In this document: positions 27,217 through 35,986 of the stretch, in pieces
Layout of the letters: every line of letters begins with the position of its first letter
How positions within the stretch are numbered: position 1 is the stretch's first letter
Origin: Pontibacillus chungwhensis
Lineage (GTDB): Bacteria; Bacillota; Bacilli; Bacillales; BH030062
DNA: 64,000 nucleotides
Reading direction: 5' to 3'
Assembly: GCF_030166655.1 (NCBI RefSeq)
Contig: NZ_CP126446.1
Span: 3,844,001 to 3,908,000, forward strand
The notes under the pieces: model-generated
What the model was told of the DNA's origin: nothing
The model's input: the letters and a program-made list of their open reading frames with translations, nothing else
The model's database searches: none
Position numbers and translations under genes: made by a program

Positions 27217-28239
27217 TTACAGCTTCTTCAGTTCACTCAATGGGATCTTCGCGAACATGTAATGCCCCTGCCTGATAAAGGCTTGGTGGGATTTTGTGAG
27301 AAGCTCTTTATCTTTCAACGCTTTTCCTAAGTAATAATCTTGGAAAGGGCTTCGGTCTTGAATAGGTGAGAGGATATCAATGGCGGTCTGGACATCTCCT
27401 CTGGCAACTGCTAAATGAGCCTGTTCCGATTTATCGCTTGTCGTAATCCCTTCGTAAACCCCATTCACTGCTGAAAGAAACGGAATATTATGGTTTTTGA
27501 CACTCTCTACATACCTATAGTCCCCTGCTTCTTCTGCTATTCGCATCGCTTCGTTCGCGTGATACATCGCATGTTGATAGCTTTCTAGAACGTAACTAAT
27601 GGCAAGGTAGTTGTGAACAAAGGATTTCTTGTCAGGGTTAAAGGTTTTATTTAATACTTTAAAGGCATATTTGCGCCCTAACAGAAGTTCATTCTTGGAT
27701 AGATGATAAACGAAAAAGACTTCATCCAATCGCTCCTCGTAACAGAGCAGGAGGAATGAATCACGTATGTGTAACATTTCCTCTGTAATAGCTTCCACAT
27801 CATTGCCCATCTTGCCATACTGATTCAGGTCTACATGGGCATATAATTTTAAGAACAGCATGATCACATTTATTTCTTTGTTCAGTGGTTTAATGCGGCT
27901 TAATTCCAGCAAAATTTCATTCGGATCATTATAATGGGTCTTCCGTTCTAACACGATTCGATAGACACGTCCCCACTGTTGGTTGATTGGATTCGAACTA
28001 GCTTCGTTAATCTTGATCAGTTTCTCACATGCTTCCCGAAACCCTATTATGTATAGAAATTCCAGCCCTTTACGCTGGTTATCTTCATTTCTCGATTCAA
28101 GACAAAAGTGTTTCATACACTCTAGTACTTGGGATCGCTCATACTGACGTGACAAAACTTTATATACAGCAAAAATCGGCGCCTCTTCCGGCTGCTGAAA
28201 AGGGCTAATAATGGCTTCAACATTTACGCTCTCATCCAT
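27217..28239 (-). CDS. AimR-family-like peptide receptor without DNA-binding domain
   Basis: 340 residues, all-helical TPR-like repeats. It resembles AimR, the arbitrium peptide receptor of SPbeta-type phages, along most of its length: ECMKHFCLESRNEDN...GLEFL near the start, WGRVYRI (about 107), and the C-terminal pattern SEQAH...A.DIL...YYLGKAL...FAKIPLSELKKL. AimR proteins have about 45 residues of helix-turn-helix before this region. Here only about 23 residues precede it, and an in-frame stop lies 14 codons upstream of the ATG, so the HTH is absent. Good ribosome-binding site AAAGGAAG. No phage genes and no candidate AimP nearby. A Rap/NprR-type TPR protein is the alternative. Confidence 0.65.
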   Translation of the reverse strand: MDESVNVEAIISPFQQPEEAPIFAVYKVLSRQYERSQVLECMKHFCLESRNEDNQRKGLEFLYIIGFREACEKLIKINEASSNPINQQWGRVYRIVLERKTHYNDPNEILLELSRIKPLNKEINVIMLFLKLYAHVDLNQYGKMGNDVEAITEEMLHIRDSFLLLCYEERLDEVFFVYHLSKNELLLGRKYAFKVLNKTFNPDKKSFVHNYLAISYVLESYQHAMYHANEAMRIAEEAGDYRYVESVKNHNIPFLSAVNGVYEGITTSDKSEQAHLAVARGDVQTAIDILSPIQDRSPFQDYYLGKALKDKELLTKSHQAFIRQGHYMFAKIPLSELKKL

Positions 28240-28387
28240 CTCTCCACTTCCTTTATCGCCGAATCCACAAGCTACACTTTACTTTCGTACCTTTACACAA
28301 AAACCATTTTTTCACAGATCAGCAAGACTATCAAGAAAAAAGACTAATAAATTATAAGCTTGCTTTACTGATGTGAAGCACCACAGC

Positions 28388-28437
28388 GTGTCTGACACCC
28401 TTTAATACAGCAGAGCGACGCAGGGTGTCTGGCACGC
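28388..28437. repeat. Family D repeats, two copies
   Basis: GTGTCTGACAC at 28388-28398 and GTGTCTGGCAC at 28425-28435, just beyond the speB terminator. Confidence 0.8.
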
Positions 28438-28457
28438 TTTATCCTACTAAAGGAAAA

Positions 28458-28479
28458 GCCCCTACTTATGGGTAGGGGC
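28458..28479 (-). terminator. Terminator of speE-speB
   Basis: Stem GCCCCTAC / GTAGGGGC with a 6-nt loop, followed on the minus strand by TTTTCCTTT, 7 nt after the speB stop. Confidence 0.85.
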
Positions 28480-28485
28480 GTTGGT

Positions 28486-29358
28486 TTATTTGGTCCAGCC
28501 TAGCAGGATTTCACGGATCATTTTGCTGGCTGTGATTTGGGTTTGTTCGGATGGGTCATAGGCGGGTGCTACTTCTACAAGGTCAGCACCGATGATGTTA
28601 AGATCTGAATCGGCAATCATACGGATGGATTCAAGCAACTCTTTAGAAGAGATGCCCCCTGCTTCTGCTGTTCCTGTTCCAGGTGCGTAAGCTGGGTCAA
28701 GGACATCGATATCGATCGTCACATAGACGTTACGTCCTGATAGCGTCGGCAATACTTTCTTCAAAGGCTCTGCGACCTCAAACTTAGACATGTGCATGCC
28801 GCTTTCTTTCGCATATTGAAACTCTTCGCGCATACCAGAACGAATGCCAAAGGAATATACATTCTCAGGTCCGATCAACTCACAAATCTTTCTTACTGGA
28901 GTAGAGTGAGACAATGCTTCGCCTTCGTATTCTTCTCTAAGATCTGCGTGGGCATCGATGTGAATGAAGGCCATATCGCTGTACTTCTCATGGAAGGCTT
29001 GGATAATCGGCCAAGTGACCAGATGCTCCCCACCCATTCCTAGAGGGAATTTCCCCTGATCTAGAATGGTGGTCACGTAATCCTGAATCATATCAATGCT
29101 TCGCTGCGGATTTCCAAATGGCAAAGGAATATCTCCTGCATCAAAGTAAGCGACTTCTTCAAGGTGTTTATCGGCATAAGGACTATACTCTTCAAGTCCA
29201 AGTGACGCTTCCCGAATTCGGTTCGGGCCAAAGCGTGAGCCTGGTCGGAAACTAACCGTCCAGTCCATCGGCATACCAAAGAGAATAACGTCTGACTCTT
29301 CGGCTGTCGGGCGACTCATAATAAATACTTTACCAGAATAGGCTTCGTCAAAGCGCAT
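28486..29358 (-). CDS. speB: Agmatinase
   Basis: Hydrolyses agmatine to putrescine and urea; binuclear Mn ureohydrolase of 290 residues. Metal-ligand motifs GMGGEHLVTWP, FIHIDAHADLR and VTIDIDVLDPAYAPGTGTAE. Follows speE by 12 nt, giving a putrescine-to-spermidine unit as in B. subtilis. The arginine decarboxylase SpeA that supplies agmatine is not in the window. Confidence 0.95.
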   Translation of the reverse strand: MRFDEAYSGKVFIMSRPTAEESDVILFGMPMDWTVSFRPGSRFGPNRIREASLGLEEYSPYADKHLEEVAYFDAGDIPLPFGNPQRSIDMIQDYVTTILDQGKFPLGMGGEHLVTWPIIQAFHEKYSDMAFIHIDAHADLREEYEGEALSHSTPVRKICELIGPENVYSFGIRSGMREEFQYAKESGMHMSKFEVAEPLKKVLPTLSGRNVYVTIDIDVLDPAYAPGTGTAEAGGISSKELLESIRMIADSDLNIIGADLVEVAPAYDPSEQTQITASKMIREILLGWTK

Positions 29359-29370
29359 GATCTCTCCCCC

Positions 29371-30198
29371 TTACTTCGTTAAGTCTTGTACGAACTTCGG
29401 AAGCACGAACGCTGCCTTATGAAGCTCTTTCGTATAGTATTTCGTATCGATTTCGTGGAAGCGCGCTTCACTCACTTCTAACGGATCATATGATTTACTT
29501 CCGATTGTGAACGTCCAGAGGCCGCTTGGGTACGTCGGGATGTTAGCTGTATATAAACGAGTGATCGGGAAGATTTCACGAACATCGCTCATCACCTGCT
29601 GAATTAAATCTGCTTTGAACCAAGGGTTGTCTGTTTGGGCAACGAAAATCCCGTCTTCTTTTAATGCATTGGAAATACCGGAGTAGAATCCTTTCGTGAA
29701 CAAGTTCACTGCCGGACCTACTGGTTCTGTTGAATCCACCATGATGACGTCATAAGCGCCTTCGCTCTTTGCGATGTGCATGAAACCATCATCAACCTTC
29801 ACTTCCACACGAGGATCATCAAGGGTACCCGCGATAGACGGAAGGTATTGCTTAGAGTATTCAATAACCTTCCCATCAATTTCTACAAGGGTAGCTTTCT
29901 CAACACTCGGGTGCTTAAGGACCTCGCGAATGACGCCGCCGTCGCCCCCTCCCACAACAAGAACGTCCTTAGGGTTAGGGTGAGTAAATAACGGAACGTG
30001 CGCAACCATTTCGTGATAGACAAATTCATCACGTTCTGTCGTCATAACCATATCATCAAGGGTTAACATGTTCCCCCACTCTTCTGTTTCAAGCATAGCT
30101 AGTTCTTGGAATTCAGTCTTCTCTGTATGATGTGTTTTATTAATCTTCGTCGTAATGCCGAAGTTTTCTGTTTGCTTCTCTGTATACCAAATGCTCAT
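29371..30198 (-). CDS. speE: Spermidine synthase
   Basis: Transfers aminopropyl from decarboxylated S-adenosylmethionine to putrescine. 275 residues. N-terminal beta domain ([17 protein letters not shown]), then the methyltransferase-like fold: [16 protein letters not shown] (about 80-95), [11 protein letters not shown], and [14 protein letters not shown] with the catalytic Asp. First gene of speE-speB; AAAGGAG precedes the ATG. Confidence 0.96.
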   Translation of the reverse strand: MSIWYTEKQTENFGITTKINKTHHTEKTEFQELAMLETEEWGNMLTLDDMVMTTERDEFVYHEMVAHVPLFTHPNPKDVLVVGGGDGGVIREVLKHPSVEKATLVEIDGKVIEYSKQYLPSIAGTLDDPRVEVKVDDGFMHIAKSEGAYDVIMVDSTEPVGPAVNLFTKGFYSGISNALKEDGIFVAQTDNPWFKADLIQQVMSDVREIFPITRLYTANIPTYPSGLWTFTIGSKSYDPLEVSEARFHEIDTKYYTKELHKAAFVLPKFVQDLTK

Positions 30199-30475
30199 TT
30201 ATTCTTACTCCTTTCGTAAACCGTTATGATAAAAGGCATTTAAGCCGTTTCATAGAAAGTCCTTAACATTATACCATTCGATAACCCTCTCGGTTGTACC
30301 TGCTTTCTACTTTCTTTCACGGAAGAAAATCTTTCAAACAATCAAATTATAGAGAAGCTAGCGAAAAAATCAAGTCTTTTTCCCGTTCTCAGTGCCTGAA
30401 TGTTTAAAACCCTCTCCCCTTACCTATACTGATTTGTAAAAACAGGTTCGTCTATCTATGAGGGGAGATCGTTCC

Positions 30476-32548
30476 ATGAAACTACGAATACCTCAGATTT
30501 TTTATAAAAATAAACCCATAAAGTGGCTCAGTCTATCCGCCGCTTCTCTTATAACCCTTTTCATTACCAGTTTGATAGGGGTGTTTTTATATTGTTACGT
30601 GGCTGGTCCACCACCCCTAAAGAATGAACAAAACACGATCTTTTATGCACAGGATGAGAGTGTAATTGGTGTGGAGCACGGGGGTGAAAATCGCTACTGG
30701 ATCGAGCTCGATGAAATGAATCCAGCCTTTATTCAAGCTACTCTTCTAACAGAAGATAAACGTTTCTACGATCATTTCGGTTTTGACGTAAAACGAATTG
30801 CAGCGGCCGTGATCCAGGATATTAAAGCGATGGCGAAAGTCCAGGGAGCGAGTACCATTACACAGCAATATGCTCGGAACCTGTACTTATCCCACGAGAA
30901 GACATGGACGCGTAAAATTAAAGAGGCGCTCTATGCTGCAAGACTCGAGATGTTTTACGATAAGGATGAGATTTTAGAAGGCTATTTAAATACGATTTAC
31001 TATGGTCATGGTGCGTACGGAATCGAGGCAGCGAGTCGGTTTTATTTCGACAAACATGCTTCAGAGATTACGCTTTCTGAAGCAGCCCTTCTCACGTCCA
31101 TTCCGAAGGGACCTTCTTATTACTCTCCGTATACCCATCTTGAGAACGCAAAAGCACGTCAAAACCTGATCTTGCAACATATGAAAGAGAAGCAAGTGAT
31201 CTCAGAACAGGAGTATGCGAGTGCTAAGAATGCTTCAATCCGTCTCGCTCCTCGATCTGAGAAAGTGGTTGCCCAAGTGGCTCCGTATTTCCAAGACCGC
31301 GTGATGCAAGAGGCCTCTTCTATACTTGATCTTGATGCGGAGTCGATTCGTTCTGGGGGCTACCACATCTACACCAGTCTCAAAGTTTCGATGCAAGAAG
31401 AGCTCGAGAAGTCCGTGAGAGAGAAAATTGATGAGCGATCTGATATTCAAATTGGGGCTGTCAGTATGAATCCGGAAACGGGTGGGATTCTGGCGATGGT
31501 TGGGGGGCGATCTTATTCTGAGAGTCCTTATAACCGTGCTGTGCAAGCGAAGCGGATGCCAGGGTCAACGTTTAAGCCGTTCCTTTACTACGCAGCCCTT
31601 GAAAATGGCTATACACCTGCTACGACGCTTCTCAGTAAACCGACCTATTTTGAATTAGAAGATGGAACGGTCTACGAACCGAGTAACTACAATGGTTATT
31701 ATGCTTATGAGCCGATTACACTCGCTCAAGCTATTGCTTTATCAGACAATGTTTACGCTGTGAAAACGAATGTGTTCCTTGGAGAAGAAACACTTGTCGA
31801 GACCGCACACCGCATGGGGATCTCAAGCGATCTTCCGGCCGTCCCTTCCCTTGCCCTTGGAACCGCTTCTGTGTCTGTACAAGAGATGGTGGGCGCCTAC
31901 AGTTTGTTTGCAAACGGCGGGGTTGCAGTGAAGCCTCATACGATTGAGAAAATCACTGACGCATATGGGCACGTCGTTTATGAACGCAAGCAAGGAGATA
32001 AGAAACAAGTCATCGATCATGATAAGGCGTTTGTATTGGCGCATTTAATGACTGGAATGTTCGATGAATCTCTGAATGACTATATGAAGGTGACAGGGTC
32101 ATCCATTGCCGATCAGCTATCACGCACCTATGCGGGTAAGTCAGGAACCACGAAGACGGACAGTTGGATGATCGGTTTCAGTCCTCAGGTAGCAACTGGG
32201 ATTTGGACAGGCTATGACGATAATGAACCGATCGAGAAAGTGGAGGATCACCAGTATGCAAAAGACATCTGGGCGTCCTACATGGAGGCCGTTCATCAGG
32301 AACATCCTTACAAAACCTTTGCCCCATCTGATGGTGTAGTGGGCGTCTATATTGATCCGGACAGCGGGCAACTGGCTACTCCTTACTGCCCACATCAGCG
32401 CCTTGCCTACTTCGAAGAAGGCTCTGAGCCAACGACTTATTGTGAACACCACTTCCCAGGTGATGCACCTGAGGGGAGTTTACCGAAGCCACCGAATTCT
32501 GATCAAGAGAAAGAAAAGAAGAGCTGGCTCTATGATTTATTCTTTTAA
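30476..32548 (+). CDS. pbpG: Class A penicillin-binding protein (PbpG/YwhE-like)
   Basis: Bifunctional peptidoglycan glycosyltransferase and transpeptidase, 690 residues. One N-terminal membrane anchor (about 17-40). GT51 domain: catalytic Glu93 in LTEDKRFYDHFG, then GASTITQQYARNLYL and KIKEALYAARLE. Transpeptidase: S364-x-x-K367 (MPGSTFKPF), SDN 423-425, KSGT 555-558. ATG 30476 is favoured over 30458 because GGGGAG lies 8 nt upstream. Position next to speE-speB matches B. subtilis ywhE/pbpG, a sporulation PBP; a sporulation role here is inference. Confidence 0.92.
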   Translation: MKLRIPQIFYKNKPIKWLSLSAASLITLFITSLIGVFLYCYVAGPPPLKNEQNTIFYAQDESVIGVEHGGENRYWIELDEMNPAFIQATLLTEDKRFYDHFGFDVKRIAAAVIQDIKAMAKVQGASTITQQYARNLYLSHEKTWTRKIKEALYAARLEMFYDKDEILEGYLNTIYYGHGAYGIEAASRFYFDKHASEITLSEAALLTSIPKGPSYYSPYTHLENAKARQNLILQHMKEKQVISEQEYASAKNASIRLAPRSEKVVAQVAPYFQDRVMQEASSILDLDAESIRSGGYHIYTSLKVSMQEELEKSVREKIDERSDIQIGAVSMNPETGGILAMVGGRSYSESPYNRAVQAKRMPGSTFKPFLYYAALENGYTPATTLLSKPTYFELEDGTVYEPSNYNGYYAYEPITLAQAIALSDNVYAVKTNVFLGEETLVETAHRMGISSDLPAVPSLALGTASVSVQEMVGAYSLFANGGVAVKPHTIEKITDAYGHVVYERKQGDKKQVIDHDKAFVLAHLMTGMFDESLNDYMKVTGSSIADQLSRTYAGKSGTTKTDSWMIGFSPQVATGIWTGYDDNEPIEKVEDHQYAKDIWASYMEAVHQEHPYKTFAPSDGVVGVYIDPDSGQLATPYCPHQRLAYFEEGSEPTTYCEHHFPGDAPEGSLPKPPNSDQEKEKKSWLYDLFF

Positions 32549-32553
32549 TATAG

Positions 32554-32584
32554 AAAAAGGTCGGCTGTGTGAGCCGACCTTTTT
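32554..32584. terminator. Bidirectional terminator after the PBP gene
   Basis: 13-bp stem AAAAAGGTCGGCT / AGCCGACCTTTTT with a 5-nt loop. It serves the PBP gene and possibly ywhD on the opposite strand. Confidence 0.9.
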
Positions 32585-32689
32585 CTGTGTCCTAGTAAAC
32601 ATGTGTAATACCCATGTGATTCATATTTTACAAATTTATCTCAAAATACTCAAGATTTTCAAACATTATTCAAATTCTAGTCACAATTT

Positions 32690-33217
32690 CTACTGCTGAT
32701 CCGGAAGGGCTGCCTTCAATTCATCTGAGGAATTTGCCCACATTTGTTCGTTATGAGAACGCAAGAAGTCTCCAAGAAGTTTCTTCGATGGTTCATCCAT
32801 ATTCTCTACGATGATTTTACTTTTCAGAGATTTATCCATATTATTCACGTGCTCCGGAAGTGATTTATAACCACGTCTCGTTTCATGGTCAATGACCATT
32901 TCACAACCTGTTACGCCTGCATAATAAGGACCGTCCTCGTTATGAGCAACCGTCACCCACACAATCCAAAACGTTTTGCCATTTGGAGCAATTTCACGGT
33001 CTGGCTTAAATTTAATTCTTTTCTCAAGCTTACTGCGTGCGTGCATCGCACCCATATCAATGTAAGCTTCTCCTTCGGTTGGGTCAATCATAACAGGGGA
33101 CATGTTCTCTAAACTGATTGAACCTACACCATATCCACCATGACCATCCGTCGAGTCATCTTTTAAAATCGTGAACTGATTCTTCTTTTTATTTGTAGAC
33201 TGATCATTTGAACTCAT
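32690..33217 (-). CDS. ywhD: YwhD family protein
   Basis: 175 residues, conserved in Bacillaceae, function unknown. Contains GGYGVGSISLENMSPV, IDMGAMHARSKLEKRIKF and WIVWVTVAHNEDGPYYAGVTGCEM; soluble, no signal peptide. The ATG at 33217 is chosen because AAGGAGG lies 8 nt upstream; an ORF extension to 33250 has no such site. Order PBP-ywhD is as in B. subtilis but convergent. Confidence 0.88.
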   Translation of the reverse strand: MSSNDQSTNKKKNQFTILKDDSTDGHGGYGVGSISLENMSPVMIDPTEGEAYIDMGAMHARSKLEKRIKFKPDREIAPNGKTFWIVWVTVAHNEDGPYYAGVTGCEMVIDHETRRGYKSLPEHVNNMDKSLKSKIIVENMDEPSKKLLGDFLRSHNEQMWANSSDELKAALPDQQ

Positions 33218-33300
33218 CGCGTGATCCTCCTTCTTCCTACACGAAATCATTTATTCCCTTATTCTAACACATCCACCCACTCCCACTAAAGCAATGCAGG

Positions 33301-33385
33301 GTGCCAGACACGCATCAGTGCTCTAAAGCGCTGAATGGTGCCAGACACGCGTTACTGCCCTAAAGCACTAAACGGTGTCTGACAC
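33301..33385. repeat. Family D repeats, three copies
   Basis: GTGCCAGACAC at 33301 and 33338, GTGTCTGACAC at 33375: an exact 37-nt spacing. The cluster is just beyond the ywgA terminator. Confidence 0.8.
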
Positions 33386-33413
33386 CCTTTAGTGCTTCAA
33401 CGCATAAAAAAAG

Positions 33414-33433
33414 ACCCTTGCGATGGCAAGGGT
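33414..33433 (-). terminator. Terminator of ywfO-ywgA
   Basis: Stem ACCCTTGC / GCAAGGGT, 4-nt loop, minus-strand T-run follows; 5 nt after the ywgA stop. Confidence 0.88.
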
Positions 33434-33437
33434 TTGA

Positions 33438-33935
33438 TTAGTTTAGAAGTCGGTTGATGAAGCTCCAGGCTTGCTCGAGTTCTTCGTCTGTATAATTCAT
33501 CTTTTTCTTTACAGCTCTTACTTTTTCTTCGCATTCTTCGCGGGATAACTGGTCAAAGTAAAGCATGGTTGAAACGAGCTCTAGGAAACGGGAGCTTTCC
33601 TCATTCATATTGTGAATGTGCTCGGTCATATCCTCTAGAGGCATGTCCTTATAGTGAGTTAGAAACTCTTCTCCGCCCTCTGTTAAACTATAGCGATACT
33701 GGTGGTAGTTGCTCTTCTTCTCATGCGTTTCTGAAAGAAAACCAAGGTTACACAACTCCTCCACGCGTAGCGTAAGTTCCTCAGAGTAAGGCCCGTAGAA
33801 GTGAAACTCATAGCGCTCTTCAAACGGGTACCCTGCTTTCTTTAAAATATAAATCATTTTCTGTAGTCGTTTACGGCCGACAACTTCTTCACATTGTGAA
33901 AAAAACCGAACCAGCTTGGCGTGATTATTTAACAC
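33438..33935 (-). CDS. ywgA: YwgA family protein
   Basis: 165 residues, function unknown. Helical N-terminus (RLQKMIYILKKAGYPF), then FHFYGPYSEELTLRVEELCNLG, reminiscent of a winged helix (the pattern also occurs in SocA/Panacea antitoxin-like proteins), then an acidic helical C-terminus. GTG start at 33935 with AGGAG upstream. 13 nt after ywfO, so co-transcribed; the pair may act together. Confidence 0.85.
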   Translation of the reverse strand: MLNNHAKLVRFFSQCEEVVGRKRLQKMIYILKKAGYPFEERYEFHFYGPYSEELTLRVEELCNLGFLSETHEKKSNYHQYRYSLTEGGEEFLTHYKDMPLEDMTEHIHNMNEESSRFLELVSTMLYFDQLSREECEEKVRAVKKKMNYTDEELEQAWSFINRLLN

Positions 33936-33948
33936 AACGGCTCATCTC

Positions 33949-35244
33949 CTATCCGTACAAGATTTCCAAAATACGTTTCTTCGTTTTACTCCGGTTGGAT
34001 AACCCTTCAATAAAATCTTTAGGGAAATATAGCTTGTGATCTGTACGTTTCTTTCCTGAAATGGATTCTACGATGTCTGACTGTCTTGACAACTCTTTTA
34101 ATTCTCCGTTTGGTCTGAGTAAATGGATCGGTAAACGTTCTCCTTCTTCCCCAGGACGGTAAAAGTCATAAGGAAGGTCCGACGAGGAGTCTACTACGAG
34201 ATAGTAGTCAGGATCAATCCCTGCTTTCTGGAAAAGCTTATGCAATTCCATCCACTCACTCATTTGCTGATTTGGGTTAAATTCAACGTATTTGAATAAG
34301 TGACGATCCACAAAGCGCGCACACAGATCGCTTAAGATCGGATCTTTCTCATCTTTCCAAATTTGGAAGTAATACATAACAACATTTTCATCTAGCTTTA
34401 AATACTCCTGAAGGTCCACATCCCCTGCAAAAAAGGACGTAAAGTGATACGGTTCCAGGTAGAACGAGTACTCGTTTTCATACAATTCTTTCGCTCTATG
34501 TAAAATCTTCGTGAGGATAACCTCGGCACTTCTTGTTACAGGGTGGAAATACACTTGCCAATACATCTGATAACGGCTCATTATATAATCTTCGACAGCA
34601 TGCATCCCACTTTCCTTCACAACGACCTGATCTTCCATCGGTCGCATCACTCGAAGAATACGCTCCATATCAAAATGACCATAACTTACCCCGGTAAAAT
34701 AAGCATCACGCTGCAAGTAGTCCATCCGATCAGCATCAATTTGGCTTGAAATCAGACTAACGACAAGCTTATTTTCATACGTCTTATTAATGACATCTGC
34801 CACTTTATGGGGAAAATTGTCATCCACTCTTCTCAATATAGCGTTTACCCCTGTGTTTCCAAGGATAATCTTCCTTGTAAAATCTTCGTGATCCAACTTA
34901 AAGACTTTCTCAAAGCTATGGGAAAACGGGCCATGACCGAGATCGTGAAGAAGAGCTGCGACCAAGCATAATAAGCGCTCATCCTCATCCCAATTTGGGC
35001 GGTTCTCGAAATTGGTAATGATACGGCGAACAATTTCATAAACCCCTAGTGAATGATTAAAGCGACTATGCTCTGCCCCGTGGAAGGTTGTATAAGACGT
35101 TCCGAGCTGCTTAACTCGACGTAGGCGCTGGAATTCAGGAGTTCCTATCAGATCCCAAATGACGCGGTCTCGAACGTGTACATACCGATGAACAGGGTCT
35201 TTAAATACTTTTTCTTCGTGTAATTTTTCGTCTTTATACGCCAT
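33949..35244 (-). CDS. ywfO: HD-domain (deoxy)nucleotide phosphohydrolase YwfO
   Basis: 431 residues, dGTPase-like HD superfamily. Metal and phosphate ligands: FNHSLGVYEI (first His, about 61), LLHDLGHGPFSHSFE (HD pair, about 96-110) and SQIDADRMDYLQRD (third Asp, about 165-178). B. subtilis YwfO-like enzymes hydrolyse dNTPs; exact substrate uncertain. First gene of ywfO-ywgA, divergent from lipL across two repeat elements. Confidence 0.9.
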   Translation of the reverse strand: MAYKDEKLHEEKVFKDPVHRYVHVRDRVIWDLIGTPEFQRLRRVKQLGTSYTTFHGAEHSRFNHSLGVYEIVRRIITNFENRPNWDEDERLLCLVAALLHDLGHGPFSHSFEKVFKLDHEDFTRKIILGNTGVNAILRRVDDNFPHKVADVINKTYENKLVVSLISSQIDADRMDYLQRDAYFTGVSYGHFDMERILRVMRPMEDQVVVKESGMHAVEDYIMSRYQMYWQVYFHPVTRSAEVILTKILHRAKELYENEYSFYLEPYHFTSFFAGDVDLQEYLKLDENVVMYYFQIWKDEKDPILSDLCARFVDRHLFKYVEFNPNQQMSEWMELHKLFQKAGIDPDYYLVVDSSSDLPYDFYRPGEEGERLPIHLLRPNGELKELSRQSDIVESISGKKRTDHKLYFPKDFIEGLSNRSKTKKRILEILYG

Positions 35245-35400
35245 AACTTTCTGCCCTTCCTATTCCCGACAATATTTGTTCTATTATATACGAAAATTTC
35301 CAATTCATAAACCATTCTGGCGTTCTTTTATCCTTTCCCCATTTTAGAGGTTGATCCCCTAAGGAACAACCCCGTAATTTGTCGAATTAGTGAAGCTGGG

Positions 35401-35698
35401 GATGTCCGTTGCGATAAAAGGTGCTTGGGCTGGCTGGAGGACCACTCGCTTTCCTGCGGGGAGCTGGGAAGCCTCCTCATTCGCTTCGCTCACTCCGGGG
35501 TCTCCCCTAGTTTAAAAGTGCAGGCGTGGTGCCCAAGGTCGTACGGATAAGGTAGCTTTTTGGAAAAGGCGATGAGCCTTTGTAAAAAAGATGACTTATC
35601 ACGCTAGACCTTCCACGCCAGAGCTAGATAGGCTCCTTTTCCCGCGGGAGTCTCGCAGTCCTCCAGCCACCCCCTGCGATATTTAGGCGAACGAACCT
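35401..35698. repeat. Family A element, copy A3, interrupted by a B unit
   Basis: Inner arms GGCTGGAGGAC (35432-35442) and GTCCTCCAGCC (35658-35668). Core is as in A1 up to TCTCCCCTAG (35510) and continues at GGCTCCTTTTCCCGCGGGAG (35631). Between them lies a 118-bp B unit. Outer ends (GTCCGTT / AACGAAC) are degraded. Confidence 0.85.
35511..35628. mobile_element. Family B unit nested in A3
   Basis: 118 bp, matching the 117-bp tandem units at 26.2-26.8 kb. Conserved GTACGGATAAG ... CTTATC-CGCTAG; arms GGCGTGG...AAGGTC and GACCTTCCACGCC; AAAAGGC-GATG-AGCCTTT centre. TAG on both sides (35508-35510, 35629-35631) looks like a 3-bp target duplication, so the unit behaves as an inserted mobile element. 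Confidence 0.75.
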
Positions 35699-35740
35699 AC
35701 GTATTTGCTGATCGACTCAGATCTTTCCCTCGTATAACTT

Positions 35741-35917
35741 GTTTCCGTTCATTCTAATACTGAAGAGGTTGGGCGGGAAACCGCGAGACTCCTGCGGGAA
35801 GAAGAGATCGACGAGACCCCGGAATGAGCGTAGGCGAATGAGGAGGCTCGACAACTCGCCCGCGGAAAGGGAGTGGTTTCCCGCCCCACCTCACTCTCAA
35901 CTATAGCTAACGGAAAC
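35741..35917. repeat. Family A palindromic element, copy A4 (inverted)
   Basis: Ends GTTTCCGTT / AACGGAAAC. Arms GGGCGGGAAACC / GGTTTCCCGCCC (35771-35782, 35875-35886). Core GCGAGACTCCTGCGGG ... GAGGAGGCT ... CGCGGAAAGG in the reverse orientation to A3. Confidence 0.85.
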
Positions 35918-35942
35918 AGGATGATGCATCTGGGAGGATTTT

Positions 35943-35951
35943 TGGTATAAT
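35943..35951 (+). promoter_or_regulatory. Extended -10 promoter of lipL
   Basis: TGGTATAAT (TGn extended -10) 35 nt before the lipL ATG and right after element A4. No good -35 is visible. Confidence 0.6.
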
Positions 35952-35986
35952 AGTTCTGTTAGTTTAGCACGTAAAGGAGACCAATC

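Noticed and set aside
26885-27262. Plus-strand ORF with SDTFP-like heptad repeats
   Set aside because: It runs across family C, the 21-nt phased array and into the end of the AimR-like gene on the other strand; no ribosome-binding site. The 21-nt phase alone explains the heptads.
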